Shown here in pieces: positions 1-9,318 of a stretch of DNA of 64,000 nucleotides. A program made the translations under genes and the position numbers. Under the pieces are notes generated by a model, which saw nothing but the letters and a program-made list of their open reading frames with translations, was not told the origin of the DNA and searched no databases. Origin of the DNA: CAZMGB01 sp964565775 (GTDB lineage Bacteria; Chloroflexota; Dehalococcoidia; DSTF01; JALHUB01); NCBI GenBank assembly GCA_964565775.1, contig CAZMGB010000010.1:62001-126000 (forward strand), in the 5' to 3' direction. The number at the start of each line of letters is the position of its first letter. Positions within the stretch are counted from its first letter, which is position 1.

Positions 1-861
1 TTGCGCCCAGGCCTCACCCTCTTCACCTACCTTCATCTGGCCGCTGCGCCCGAGGTCACGAGTGCTCTCCTGGACCACCGCGTCGCCGCCATCGCCTACG
101 AGACGGTGGAATCGGCCGCAGGTACTCTGCCGCTGCTGATACCTATGAGCCAGATCGCCGGCCGCATGGCGACGGAGGTCGGGGCCCAGTTCCTGCGCAA
201 ACCCGGCCCGGGCCGGGGCAAGCTCCTGTCCGGGCTGCCGGGTGTACCGCCCGCTCGCGTCGTAATCCTTGGCTCCGGTACCGTTGGCACCAATGCCTGC
301 GCCGTTGCCGTCGGCCTGGAGGCGCATGTTACGATGCTGGCCCGGAACCTGGAACAGATGCGCCGCCTCGAGATGGCGTGGCGAGGCCGCGTCACCGTCC
401 TCGTCTCCAACCATCTGACCATCGTCGAGAGCCTGCTGGGCGCCGACCTTCTAGTCTGCGGCGTCTTAGTACCCGGCGGCGTCGCCCCCAAGCTGGTGAG
501 CCGGGAGACGGTGCGGAGCATGGGTCCCGGCGCCGTCGTGGTGGACGTTTCTATCGACCAGGGCGGCTGCACCGAGACGTCCCGTCCCACCACCCACGCT
601 GACCCCATCTACGTCGAGGAGGGTGTCGTCCACTACTGCGTTCCCAACATGCCCGGTGCCGTGCCGCACACCGCCACCGGCGCTTTGACGGCAGCCACTC
701 TCCCCTATCTCTTGCGTCTGGCCAACCTCGGCCCGGAGGCCGCCCTACGGGCTGACCCCGGCCTGGCGAGGGGCCTCAACACCTATGACGGTCATGTCAC
801 GTACGAGCCGATAGCTCAGGCCCAGGGTCGGCCGTACACGCCTGCGGACAGACTTCTGTAG
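1..861 (+). CDS. ald: Alanine dehydrogenase, C-terminal part (5' end outside window)
   Basis: NAD-dependent oxidative deamination of L-alanine to pyruvate and ammonia, cytosolic. The frame is open from base 1 and the family is about 370 residues, so some 80 N-terminal residues lie outside the window and the TTG at base 1 is not a real start. Visible are the Rossmann glycine motif GSGTVG (residues 91-96 of the visible part), an acidic/basic stretch after beta-2, and the family motif NMPGAVPHTAT near residue 218. The next gene starts 165 bp downstream after a gap in which I see nothing else. Good family match by eye; the closest alternative would be a saccharopine-dehydrogenase-like relative. 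Confidence 0.9.
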   Translation: MRPGLTLFTYLHLAAAPEVTSALLDHRVAAIAYETVESAAGTLPLLIPMSQIAGRMATEVGAQFLRKPGPGRGKLLSGLPGVPPARVVILGSGTVGTNACAVAVGLEAHVTMLARNLEQMRRLEMAWRGRVTVLVSNHLTIVESLLGADLLVCGVLVPGGVAPKLVSRETVRSMGPGAVVVDVSIDQGGCTETSRPTTHADPIYVEEGVVHYCVPNMPGAVPHTATGALTAATLPYLLRLANLGPEAALRADPGLARGLNTYDGHVTYEPIAQAQGRPYTPADRLL

Positions 862-1025
862 GCAGCGCCCACCTTGAGGGGCGCAAGAGGTGAGGTCTAC
901 GTCGTGGCGGGCAGAGGTGTCGAGACGTTTAGGTTCCAGCAACGCCAGATCACGGGAGGCGCGTCGCATTCGCGTCTTTCTGCGCTAACGGGTTCGCTAC
1001 CACGCGCAAGAGAGGAATCAGGAGC

Positions 1026-3500
1026 ATGACTCACGAGCTGTCCACGAAGCAACTCAGGCGAACGTTTGACCCGCGGACGCTGGGCATCGAGACGACCGAG
1101 CATGTCAAGCCGTCACAACGGATAGTCGGCCAGAAGCGCGCTGTCTCAGCTCTCAGGTTTGGGCTCGGTATCCAGGAGATCGGGTTCAACATCTTCGTCG
1201 CCGGGCCACCGGGCCTCGGCAAGATGACGGCCGTGCAGGCCTTCCTGGAGGAGTTGGCCCGTCGCAAAGAGACGCCTGGAGACTTATGTTATGTCAATAA
1301 CTTCGACGACGCCTACCTTCCGAACATGTGTCGGCTGCCCGCGGGGCTCGGCCGAAAGTTCCAGCAGGACGTGAAGAGCTTCATCGACCACGTCCGTCGT
1401 GAGATCCCGAAGGCGTTCGAGAGCGACGAGTACTCCTCCAGGCGGGACGACATCGTCAAAGCGCTGGACACGGAAAGAACGCAGATGATCGAGCGCCTCG
1501 GCGAGCGCGCGGCAGAGGTAGGCTTCGCGCTCCAGGCTTCGCCCTTCGGCATGATGATGATCCCGGTCCGGGAGGGTCAACCGCTCAGCGACACGGAGTT
1601 TCAGGCTCTTTCCCCAGCGGCGCGCGAGGAGATCCAGCGTGGACGCGAGACGCTGCAGGAGGAGATGAAGGACGGTATGAAGCAGATCCGCGACCTGGAG
1701 CGCGCCGTGAAGGAGAGGGTACAGGAGCTCGACAGACGAGTTGCGCTTTACATCGTCGGCGGGCTGATCGATGACCTTGGCGAGAAGTACCACGACCTGC
1801 CCGAGATCAAAGACCATCTGGCGGCTATGCAAAAGGACATCGTCGAGAATATCGAGGCGTTCAAAGGCACCGCCTCACCGCCGACCGCGACCGCACCCGA
1901 GGGCTATCCCGGGCCCGGGGCCTGGTCGCAAGAACTGCCCTTCAGGAAGTACCAGGTGAACGTGCTGGTGGACAACGGCAAGCAAGAGGGCTCGCCCGTC
2001 GTCGTGGAGCTCAACCCCAGCTACGCCAACCTGTTCGGCCGGGTCGAGAAGGAACCTCACTTTGGGGCCCTGCACACGGACTTCACTATGATCAAGGCCG
2101 GCTCGCTCCATCGGGCCAACGGCGGCTACCTCGTGCTGCCTGCCGAAGATGTCCTGCGAAATCCCCTTAGTTGGGATGGCCTCAAGCGGGCGCTGCGCAC
2201 CCGGGAGATAGAGATCGAGGAGCCTGCGGAACGCCTGGGGTTCGTGGCGACGAAGACGGTGCGGCCCCAGCCAATCCCGCTCGACGTCAAGGTCGTCCTC
2301 ATCGGCAGCCCTCTGCTATACAGCCTGCTGCAAGCCTACGACGAGGAGTTCTCCGAACTCTTCAAGGTAAAGGCAGACTTCGACACGCGCATGGCCCGTG
2401 ACAAGGAGAACATCCGGGATTTCCTGGCCGTCGTATGCGCACTCTGTAGCAAGGAGAAGCTCAAGCACCTGGAGGCAGATGCTGTGGCCAAGCTCCTGGA
2501 ACACGCCTCGCGGCTGGCCGAGGACCGGGAGAAGCTCTCGACGCACTTTGGGGCGTTCGCCGACATCATCCGCGAGGCCCACTATTGGGCGCTCCAGGAG
2601 GATGCCCCCTACATCGGCGAATCGCATGTGCGCAAGGCCCTTGACAACAAGGTCTATCGCTCCAATCTCGTGCAGGAGCGCATCCAGGAGATGATCGCGC
2701 GCGGCACGCTGCTCATAGACACGGCTGGCCAGGCTGTGGGACAGGTGAACGGGCTTTCGTTGCTCAGCTTGGGCGACTACTGGTTCGGCAGACCGAATCG
2801 AATCACGACCAGCGTGGGACCAGGGCGCGAAGGCATCATCGACATCGAGCGCGAGGTCGAGCTGGGAGGGCCGATCCACAGCAAGGGAGTCCTGATCCTG
2901 AGCGGCTACCTCGCGCAGGAATACGCACGCGACAAACCGCTCACCCTGGCGGCACGGCTCGTCTTCGAGCAGAGCTACGAGGGTGTCGAGGGCGACAGCG
3001 CCTCTTCGGCAGAGCTGTTTGCGCTCCTTTCGGCCCTGTCCGGCGTCCCCATCAAGCAGGGGATCGCCGTCACGGGTTCGCTCAATCAGGCCGGCGAGCT
3101 CCAGGCCATCGGCGGCGTCAACCAGAAGATCGAGGGCTTCTTTGACGTCTGTCGAACGAAAGGGCTCACGGGCGAACAGGGCGTAATCATCCCGCAGAGC
3201 AATGTGTCCGACCTCATGCTGCGCGAGGACGTGGTGGAGGCCGTTGGATCGAAGCAGTTTCACATCTGGGCGGCGAAGACGATCAACGAGGGTATTGAGA
3301 TTCTCACCGGCGTGCCTGCGGGGAAGCGCGGCCGCAATGGCCAGTTTCGAGAAGGCACCGTAGCCTACCGCGTCGACCAGCGTTTACGGGACTTCGCGGA
3401 GTGTCTCAAGTCCTTTGCTGAGGAAGGCGCTCCTGAGGCGGCGAGAAGAGCCTCCAGACGCCGGGAGAAGAGGCGCTCCGCGCGCAGGCGGGGCGAGTGA
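1026..3500 (+). CDS. Lon-like ATP-dependent protease (LonB/LonC-type, AAA + Ser-Lys peptidase)
   Basis: Soluble 824-residue ATP-dependent protease of the Lon-related group without the classical Lon N-domain. The order is an N-terminal region, a P-loop GPPGLGK at 60-66 followed by Met-Thr instead of the usual Ser/Thr directly after Lys, a long charged helical insert (about 110-290), the remaining AAA core, and a C-terminal S16 peptidase domain. The catalytic dyad is visible as Ser658 in EGDSAS and Lys701 in GGVNQKIEG. The basic tail (about 800-824) is rich in Arg. The ATG at 1026 has a CAGGAG ribosome site 3 bases before it. Its role is probably quality control of damaged proteins; the substrate is unknown. 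Confidence 0.92.
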   Translation: MTHELSTKQLRRTFDPRTLGIETTEHVKPSQRIVGQKRAVSALRFGLGIQEIGFNIFVAGPPGLGKMTAVQAFLEELARRKETPGDLCYVNNFDDAYLPNMCRLPAGLGRKFQQDVKSFIDHVRREIPKAFESDEYSSRRDDIVKALDTERTQMIERLGERAAEVGFALQASPFGMMMIPVREGQPLSDTEFQALSPAAREEIQRGRETLQEEMKDGMKQIRDLERAVKERVQELDRRVALYIVGGLIDDLGEKYHDLPEIKDHLAAMQKDIVENIEAFKGTASPPTATAPEGYPGPGAWSQELPFRKYQVNVLVDNGKQEGSPVVVELNPSYANLFGRVEKEPHFGALHTDFTMIKAGSLHRANGGYLVLPAEDVLRNPLSWDGLKRALRTREIEIEEPAERLGFVATKTVRPQPIPLDVKVVLIGSPLLYSLLQAYDEEFSELFKVKADFDTRMARDKENIRDFLAVVCALCSKEKLKHLEADAVAKLLEHASRLAEDREKLSTHFGAFADIIREAHYWALQEDAPYIGESHVRKALDNKVYRSNLVQERIQEMIARGTLLIDTAGQAVGQVNGLSLLSLGDYWFGRPNRITTSVGPGREGIIDIEREVELGGPIHSKGVLILSGYLAQEYARDKPLTLAARLVFEQSYEGVEGDSASSAELFALLSALSGVPIKQGIAVTGSLNQAGELQAIGGVNQKIEGFFDVCRTKGLTGEQGVIIPQSNVSDLMLREDVVEAVGSKQFHIWAAKTINEGIEILTGVPAGKRGRNGQFREGTVAYRVDQRLRDFAECLKSFAEEGAPEAARRASRRREKRRSARRRGE

Positions 3501-3645
3501 ACCAGACGCAGCCGGGTGCCGACGACTCGTCCTTCCCCTCCCCCTGCGCTGGCAGACCGGCGGGAGGAATCAGACCGAGCACGCTCTTCGGCGGCGAGAC
3601 CTCCAGAGCCGCGGCAACAGCGACCCTCGGCGCGGGAGCATCGCC

Positions 3646-4815
3646 ATGAATGATGCTGTCGTTCCCGTCACCAGCGAGCCCAGGTACAAAGAAGTCATCG
3701 CCCGCTGGGAGGCCTTCTGGTCGCTGGAGGACGTGGGCCGGCCGATGTGGATGATCCCCAGTACGCCCGTCCTCACTGCGGCTGAGATCGCTCTTGTTCC
3801 CTGGCGGCCGCTGCTCCAGGACAGGGAGGTACAGCTCAACGCCCAACTGGGCCTGCTCCAGTGGCGCCAGTCCCTGGACCTGGAAGACGACTTCGTGCCG
3901 CACCTGCAGGCCCAGCAGGGGGTAACCGTCTTCGCCTCTGCCTTCGGCTGCGAGGTCCAGTACTTCGACCACACGCTGCCCTGGGCCCACCCCGCCATCC
4001 GGGCCGAAGACCCGCCGGAGAAGGTCTACGAGCTTCCGGTCCCCTCCGTCACCGACGGCCAGCTCCGCACGATCCTGGAATGGGGGGACTACTTCGTCGA
4101 GCGCACGGCGGGTCGCTACGCCCTGGCGCTGACGGACCTTCAGGGGCCGCTCGACAGCTCGTATCTGGTGTGGGAGCCGGCCTCCTTCATGATGGCCATG
4201 AGGACGAACCCCAGGGAAGTGCACCACCTGATGCGCCGGATGACCGACCTGATCATCCGCTTCGTGCGTGAGCAGCGCTCGCGCGTGCCCCAGTTCATGC
4301 CCTGTAGCAACCCGCCCGTCTGGCTGCCCGACGGCCGCGGCATGAGCGTCAACGACGACTGCCTGGCTGTCCTCAGTCCCGCCCTCTACGAGGAGTTCGC
4401 CCTCCCCTACGTCAATGAGCTCTCCGATGAGTTCGGGGGCGTCTTCATCCATTCCTGCGGTAACTTCGTGCACCAGTTCGACAACCTCGAAAAGGTGCAC
4501 AACCTGCGGGGCCTGAACTTTGGCGCCTCGGAGACGCCGTTCGAGGCTGTATGGGAGCGTTTCGGTGGCCGGACGGCCATCGTGACCCACCTGGGCCTCA
4601 ACAATGAGATCCACTTCGACTCGGAGGCCGACTACGCGCGTCACGTGCTGCGGGTGAAGACCCACGACCGCGGCCTGTGCGTGCTGGTGGTGCCCCCGAT
4701 AGACCGCGACGCGGTGGCGCGCCAGGGGCTTTCGGCCGGGGGCCTGGCGACCGTCGAGGCGTCACTGCATGAGTTCGTGAGGGAGATGACCGGGCTGCTG
4801 GCCCCCGTACGTTGA
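3646..4815 (+). CDS. Uroporphyrinogen decarboxylase-like (URO-D/MtaA superfamily) protein
   Basis: A 389-residue TIM-barrel-type protein of the URO-D/cobalamin methyltransferase superfamily. Supporting signs are the overall size, the LALTDLQGPLD segment (about 160-170), the FIHSCGNFVHQF segment (about 268-279) with the His-x-Cys-Gly pattern typical of MtaA/URO-D methyltransferase relatives, and a C-terminal barrel strand. I chose the ATG at 3646; the open frame runs further upstream but overlaps the 3' end of the Lon-like gene and is low-complexity Arg/Gly. No corrinoid protein gene is adjacent, so methyl transfer versus decarboxylation cannot be decided. Haem synthesis is unlikely given the divergence and lack of hem neighbours. 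Confidence 0.75.
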   Translation: MNDAVVPVTSEPRYKEVIARWEAFWSLEDVGRPMWMIPSTPVLTAAEIALVPWRPLLQDREVQLNAQLGLLQWRQSLDLEDDFVPHLQAQQGVTVFASAFGCEVQYFDHTLPWAHPAIRAEDPPEKVYELPVPSVTDGQLRTILEWGDYFVERTAGRYALALTDLQGPLDSSYLVWEPASFMMAMRTNPREVHHLMRRMTDLIIRFVREQRSRVPQFMPCSNPPVWLPDGRGMSVNDDCLAVLSPALYEEFALPYVNELSDEFGGVFIHSCGNFVHQFDNLEKVHNLRGLNFGASETPFEAVWERFGGRTAIVTHLGLNNEIHFDSEADYARHVLRVKTHDRGLCVLVVPPIDRDAVARQGLSAGGLATVEASLHEFVREMTGLLAPVR

Positions 4816-4896
4816 GGGGTAGGGCCGGCACGCGCGCCTGCCTTCATGCTCCCTCAGCCGAAGAGGCCTGGAACGGCGAACCGCGAGTAGACATCC

Positions 4897-5721
4897 GTGC
4901 CAGTCGCAACAGTCCGTGGCCTGAAGCTACACTACCACGACCGCGGGAGAGGCGGCCTGCATCCCCTGGTCGTCTCTCACGGCCTCATGGGCTGCGTACA
5001 CAAGGACGAGCCCGCACAGGAATGGCTAGGCATCGTGGCACAAAAGCAGCGTGTCATCGCCTACGATGCCCGCGGCCATGGCTCATCGGCGCACACGGCG
5101 GACCCCCAGGACTACACGTGGGCGGCCCTCGCCGACGACCTCGACGGCCTGCTCGCCGCGCTGGGCATCGGGCGGGCCCATCTCGCCGGGGGCTCGCTGG
5201 GCGCGGGCATCAGCCTCATGCTGGCCCTCCGGCATCCCGAGGCTGTCGCCTCGCTTCTCCTGTTCGGGCCTCCGCCGGTAGGGGAGGCCTGGGACGGCTG
5301 GGCGCGCAACGGCCTGCGCATCCGGGCCGCCGTCCTCGAACGTGACGGCGTTGAGGGTCTGGTGGCGATGCAGGAAGCGCTGCCGGCGACGCAGGAAAGG
5401 CGGGCCTACGACCCGGCCTGGTGGGAGTGGGAGCGCCGCTGGCTGCTGGCCCAGAACGTCGAGGGGATAGTGGCGTGCCACCTAGGGCTGGCCGAGGGGC
5501 CAGGCATCCCGCTGGAGAGGCTCGGTGAGGTGCAGGCGCCGACGCTCATAGTCGGCCACCCGGAGGACCCGCAGCATCCTCTCGCGACAGTGGAATCGTT
5601 GGCGAGCCGTCTCCCTCGTGCGGAGGTCGAACTGGAGCCCTCTGAGGCGTGGGGCGACGATCATCCGGATGAGCGGGCGGCGACCGTCCTGGCATTCCTC
5701 CGCCGGGTGGAATCGCCCTAA
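4897..5721 (+). CDS. Alpha/beta-fold hydrolase
   Basis: A 274-residue cytosolic alpha/beta hydrolase. The nucleophile elbow is GGSLGAG with Ser100; the oxyanion-hole segment is SHGLMG (27-32); a candidate acid is in HPEDPQHP (about 211-218) and a candidate catalytic His in GDDHPDE (about 250-256). A cap region of about 100 residues contains many Trp residues. GTG start at 4897. It lies 81 bp downstream of the UroD-like gene on the same strand and may be co-transcribed. The substrate cannot be read from the sequence; esterase, lactonase or C-C hydrolase are all possible. Confidence 0.85.
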   Translation: MPVATVRGLKLHYHDRGRGGLHPLVVSHGLMGCVHKDEPAQEWLGIVAQKQRVIAYDARGHGSSAHTADPQDYTWAALADDLDGLLAALGIGRAHLAGGSLGAGISLMLALRHPEAVASLLLFGPPPVGEAWDGWARNGLRIRAAVLERDGVEGLVAMQEALPATQERRAYDPAWWEWERRWLLAQNVEGIVACHLGLAEGPGIPLERLGEVQAPTLIVGHPEDPQHPLATVESLASRLPRAEVELEPSEAWGDDHPDERAATVLAFLRRVESP

Positions 5722-5795
5722 GCGGGGGCTTTGGGAGAGTGACCCGTGGAGCCCCGGCTGCGCCGTGACACCAAGCGCGTGCGTCCCGGCTCTCC

Positions 5796-7001
5796 TCACC
5801 ACTTGGGCTTCACGTACAGGGGGCCCGCGCGCGGCTCCGTCGCCAGGGGCGAGGCGAGATAGCCCTCGTACAGCTCGTGGTAACGCTCGACCTTCTCCGG
5901 GTCCAGCTCCACACCCAAGCCCGGGCCCTCCGGCACGGCGATACCGCCCTCCTCGTACTTCAGAGGCCCTCCCCGGATGATGTCGTCCTCCAGGTAGTGG
6001 TAGTGGGCGTCAGGCGCATGGCTGAGGTTGGGGAGGGCCGCCGCCAGGTGGAGGAGGGCGGCCATTGACACGCCGAACTCGACTCCCGAGTGCATCCCCA
6101 TGTCCAATCCGAACGTCTCGAGGACTGTGGCGAGGGCCTTGGTGGCCCGAAGACCGCCGTACCAGTGGGGATCGGCGAGCACCACGTCCACCGCCTCCAG
6201 CAGGGCGGCCGGTGCGACGTCTTCGAAGCCGAAGCAGGCCATGTTCGAGGCCAGCGGCACGTAGGGTGCCATGCGCTTCACCCTGGCCATCCCTGCCAGG
6301 CCCCACGTGGGGTCCTCCAGATATTCGACGGCCTGATCGACCAGGCGGCGGGCGATGCGCACCGAGGTGGAGACCGACCACACGCTATTGGGGTCGATGC
6401 GGAGAGGCAGGTCGGGGAAGCGCTCTCGCAGGGCGATAAGCGTTTCCACCTCCTGATCCGGCGGGTAGACCCCGCCCTTGATCTTGAAGGACCGCAGGCC
6501 CAGCGTGCCTGCGAGATGTGCCGCGTAGCTCACCATCTCCTCGCTGGCTCTCTCCCAGGGCGGTATCTCCTCGCCGTCCGCGCGATAGAAGAGGTAGGCG
6601 GTGAACGGGACGCGGTCACGCAGTCTGCCGCCCAGCAGGTCGTACACCGGCCGGCCGATGGCCTTTCCCTGGATGTCGAGGCAAGCGAACTCAACGGCCG
6701 CATAGGCGTTGGTCAGGTTGCTCCCGAACATGCGCACATAGAAGGGCTGGGCGATCTTCCAGCGGAGCCGCTCCAGGTTGAACGGGTCTTCCCCCAGGAC
6801 CAGCGGCCGGCAGCTCTTGAGCACTTCCTCCATCTGGCGTCCGTTCGGGGTGAGGCTGCACTCCCCGAGGCCGACCACGCCGTCGTCCGTGAAGAGCTGA
6901 ATGACGACGCGCCCGAAGCCGGGGTGCACCCCCCAGGCGTGAAGGAGCGGCCTGGCCAGAGGGATGGCTACTGGAGTAACCCGCAGATCCGTGATCTTCA
7001 T
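5796..7001 (-). CDS. Enolase-superfamily sugar-acid dehydratase, glucarate dehydratase-like
   Basis: A 401-residue member of the mandelate racemase/muconate-lactonizing branch. Residues matching the glucarate dehydratase pattern are visible: the KxK pair K173/K175 in FKIKGG, D203/N205 in DPNSVW, E229/D230 in EDPTWG, N253 in ASNMACFG (Asn as metal-ligand position is typical of GlucD) and H304 in MHSGVEFG as the general base. Expected reaction: Mg2+-dependent dehydration of an aldarate or aldonate. It is the last gene of a three-gene minus-strand unit after the solute-binding lipoprotein and the RraA-like gene (44 bp gap), which fits uptake and catabolism of a sugar acid. The exact substrate is not determinable. 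Confidence 0.88.
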   Translation of the reverse strand: MKITDLRVTPVAIPLARPLLHAWGVHPGFGRVVIQLFTDDGVVGLGECSLTPNGRQMEEVLKSCRPLVLGEDPFNLERLRWKIAQPFYVRMFGSNLTNAYAAVEFACLDIQGKAIGRPVYDLLGGRLRDRVPFTAYLFYRADGEEIPPWERASEEMVSYAAHLAGTLGLRSFKIKGGVYPPDQEVETLIALRERFPDLPLRIDPNSVWSVSTSVRIARRLVDQAVEYLEDPTWGLAGMARVKRMAPYVPLASNMACFGFEDVAPAALLEAVDVVLADPHWYGGLRATKALATVLETFGLDMGMHSGVEFGVSMAALLHLAAALPNLSHAPDAHYHYLEDDIIRGGPLKYEEGGIAVPEGPGLGVELDPEKVERYHELYEGYLASPLATEPRAGPLYVKPKW

Positions 7002-7045
7002 GCCCTGCCTCCTCCACGTGCCCGCGACGGCGCCGCGGACGCCAG

Positions 7046-7714
7046 CTAGAACCGCCCGTACTTCTTGTACAGCTCAAAGGGGTTGGCGCCGGCTCGCAGC
7101 TCCTCGCGAATCTGGTCTTCCACCTCCACCACCTTCTCCGCCTCCTCCAGCACCTCGCGGGTCAGCTCTCCGGGGATGACCACGACGCCGTTGGCGTCGC
7201 CCACAACGAAGTCGCCGGGGTGGACGAGCACCTCACCGATCTGGATCGGTATGCCCGCATCCACGTAGCGCCAGCGACCGCGGATGTCCGCAGGCGAGCG
7301 GAAGCGGGCGAAGACCGGGAAGCCCATCTCGACGATGCGCTCCACGTCTCGCACGCCGCCATCGATGGCGGCGCCGGCGCACCCACGCAGGCGTGTGGCC
7401 GTGGTCACGAGCTCGCCCCAATGGGCGGCCCGCCGGTCCCCGCTCGTGTCGAAGACGGCGATCATGCCGGGCTGGCCCTCGGCGAAAGCGCGAATGGCCA
7501 CCTCCAGGTACTCGTCCTTGTGGATCGTGACGGGCGCACCTTTGATCGTCTGGGCGGGGCCGGCCAGCCTCATGCCCGGGGCGATGGCCCGGATTTCGGC
7601 GGGCAGCACCTGATGGAAGAGGCCGCGCTCATCCAGGATGTCCGCGATGGCCGGGGTGTAGACCTTCTTGTAGCGATCGCTGAGTTCCTCGACAGAGAGA
7701 GGCTCGGCGGACAT
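7046..7714 (-). CDS. RraA-like / HMG-CHA aldolase family protein
   Basis: A 222-residue protein of the RraA/dimethylmenaquinone methyltransferase-like fold. The bacterial family includes 4-hydroxy-4-methyl-2-oxoglutarate aldolase/oxaloacetate decarboxylase. The core signature is clear: a Gly-rich turn with HWGELVTTAT (about 125-134) and GAAIDGGVRDVERI (about 140-153), where Arg-Asp is the metal- and substrate-binding pair. ATG at 7714 with a GAAGGAG ribosome site. Placed between a solute-binding protein (38 bp) and a sugar-acid dehydratase (44 bp), it probably cleaves the keto-acid product of the dehydratase. That pathway role is inferred from context; the sequence alone supports only the family. 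Confidence 0.87.
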   Translation of the reverse strand: MSAEPLSVEELSDRYKKVYTPAIADILDERGLFHQVLPAEIRAIAPGMRLAGPAQTIKGAPVTIHKDEYLEVAIRAFAEGQPGMIAVFDTSGDRRAAHWGELVTTATRLRGCAGAAIDGGVRDVERIVEMGFPVFARFRSPADIRGRWRYVDAGIPIQIGEVLVHPGDFVVGDANGVVVIPGELTREVLEEAEKVVEVEDQIREELRAGANPFELYKKYGRF

Positions 7715-7752
7715 GCTTGCCCTCCTTCAAATGGTGTCGCCCAGATCCGATC

Positions 7753-9114
7753 TCAGTGCCCGAGGCGCTGGTTGTACTCCTGTATGGCGCGGTTCGACTC
7801 GGCGGCGGCGTCGCTCAGGGCCTGATCCGGGTCCTTGGAAGCGAGGATCATGTTCTCCGCCGCCGTGGCCAGCGCCTCCCTCACCTGAGGGAAGGCGCCG
7901 ATGATCGGCCCCAGCGTCTCGGGCTCGGTCGGCCCGTAGCTCAAGCCGTCGACGGCCACCCGGAAGCCCGGGTACTTGTCCAGCGCCTCCTGCGCCGCTG
8001 GCAGGTCGTAGGCGGACTTGCGAATCGCCAGGAAGCCCGTCCCGGCGAACCATTCGGCCTGCTGCTCCGGCTCCATCAGCCACTTGAGAAACGTCCAGGC
8101 CGCCTTCTGCTCCGCCTCCGGGCGGGAGCCGAGAATCCAGAAGCAGCCGTCGCCCGGCGGCGGGCCAGCGATGCTGTCCGGGAGAGCCGGCATGGAGCCC
8201 ACGCCCAGCTCCACCCCCTTCACCTCGCCTGCTTCCAGGACATCGATGATGGAGCGGAGGGCACCCGAGCTGCCGATGGCCATCGTCGCCTTCCCCGCGG
8301 CGACGGCCAGGAAGTGATCTGCGCCGGTGGGGTTGCGCCCGACGTTGATAGCGAGACCGTCGCGGATCATGTCCCGCCACCAGTGGAAGAAGCTGTGCAT
8401 CTCCTCGTCGTCGAAAAGGACCTGGGTAGCCGGCCCATCACGGCCGTTCGCCTCGTCGGCATAAAGGTCGCCGTGCATGACGAGCAGATTCTCCACGTAC
8501 CAGGGGGCGATCTCAAGGGCGATGCCCGCTCGGACCAGGTTCCCCGAGTTGTCCCGCACAACCAGTCTTTCGGAAGCGGCGCGCAGTTCATCCAGAGTGC
8601 GCGGCGGCTGTTCGGGGTCAAGGCCGACTTCCCGGAAGGGGACCTTGTTGTAGTAGAGCATGTTCACCGACACGTTGAGAGGCACACACTGCAAATCGCC
8701 CCCGACCGTGTAGTACTTGATGGCCCGCGGTTCGAAGTCACTCAGGTCGTAGCCATCTTCGTCCACGAAACGCTGTACGGGCACGGTCTCGCCGCTGTCC
8801 ATCATGAGCCGGGTCGCTATCTCGCCGGCGACCGCGAGGGTGGGCACGTTGCCGCTGCCGAAAGAGGCCAGCAGCTTGTTCAGGAGGTCGTCGTAGTTGC
8901 CCTGATAGACAAGATTGACCCGAACCTGATCTTGAGACGAATCGAAGCGATCGACCAGCCGTTGCAGGGTGTCGATATTCGAGGCGGTGAAGTTGTGCCA
9001 GAAAGTCACGGTTACGGGCCCCGACGGGACGGCGGGGGCCTGCTCGCCGCCGCCGCACGCCGCTACGCCGACAGTGAACGCCAGCGCCAGGACAATTGGC
9101 ACGATTCTTCTCAT
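7753..9114 (-). CDS. Extracellular solute-binding lipoprotein, ABC sugar type (family 1)
   Basis: A 453-residue secreted lipoprotein. The N-terminus is a classical lipoprotein signal (MRRIV, hydrophobic core) with lipobox GVAAC, Cys20 being the lipidated residue. The mature part has the family-1 features TFWHNF near the N-terminus, FLKWLMEPEQQAEW and an aromatic-rich C-terminal lobe, typical of binding proteins for oligosaccharides or sugar acids. I preferred the ATG at 9114 over an upstream in-frame start because it puts the signal peptide at the N-terminus. First gene of the unit with the RraA-like and enolase genes. No permease or ATPase gene is nearby, so the partners must be elsewhere. 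Confidence 0.92.
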   Translation of the reverse strand: MRRIVPIVLALAFTVGVAACGGGEQAPAVPSGPVTVTFWHNFTASNIDTLQRLVDRFDSSQDQVRVNLVYQGNYDDLLNKLLASFGSGNVPTLAVAGEIATRLMMDSGETVPVQRFVDEDGYDLSDFEPRAIKYYTVGGDLQCVPLNVSVNMLYYNKVPFREVGLDPEQPPRTLDELRAASERLVVRDNSGNLVRAGIALEIAPWYVENLLVMHGDLYADEANGRDGPATQVLFDDEEMHSFFHWWRDMIRDGLAINVGRNPTGADHFLAVAAGKATMAIGSSGALRSIIDVLEAGEVKGVELGVGSMPALPDSIAGPPPGDGCFWILGSRPEAEQKAAWTFLKWLMEPEQQAEWFAGTGFLAIRKSAYDLPAAQEALDKYPGFRVAVDGLSYGPTEPETLGPIIGAFPQVREALATAAENMILASKDPDQALSDAAAESNRAIQEYNQRLGH

Positions 9115-9318
9115 GGCCCATTCTCCCGCTAACCTGAGGCACGCGCTTCGGTCAGGATAGCACGCCCGCGCGTGGACGCCCATAGGGAGCGTCGGTCTGT
9201 CCCTGCTTCAGGCGTCACTTCGGGCGCCGCGACCTGTGCCACCGCTCCTATTTCGCCTCCCCGTTGCGCATTGTACAATTGGGCCGCGCCGCCCCTGGCG
9301 TCATGCGAAAGGCCTCCC

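Noticed and set aside
3406..4665. Open frame opposite the UroD-like gene
   Set aside because: Shadow of the real gene; no domain and composition typical of reverse frames in GC-rich DNA.
7717..9132. Plus-strand frame opposite the solute-binding protein gene
   Set aside because: Shadow of a clear lipoprotein gene; Arg/Val/Gly-rich product with no fold.
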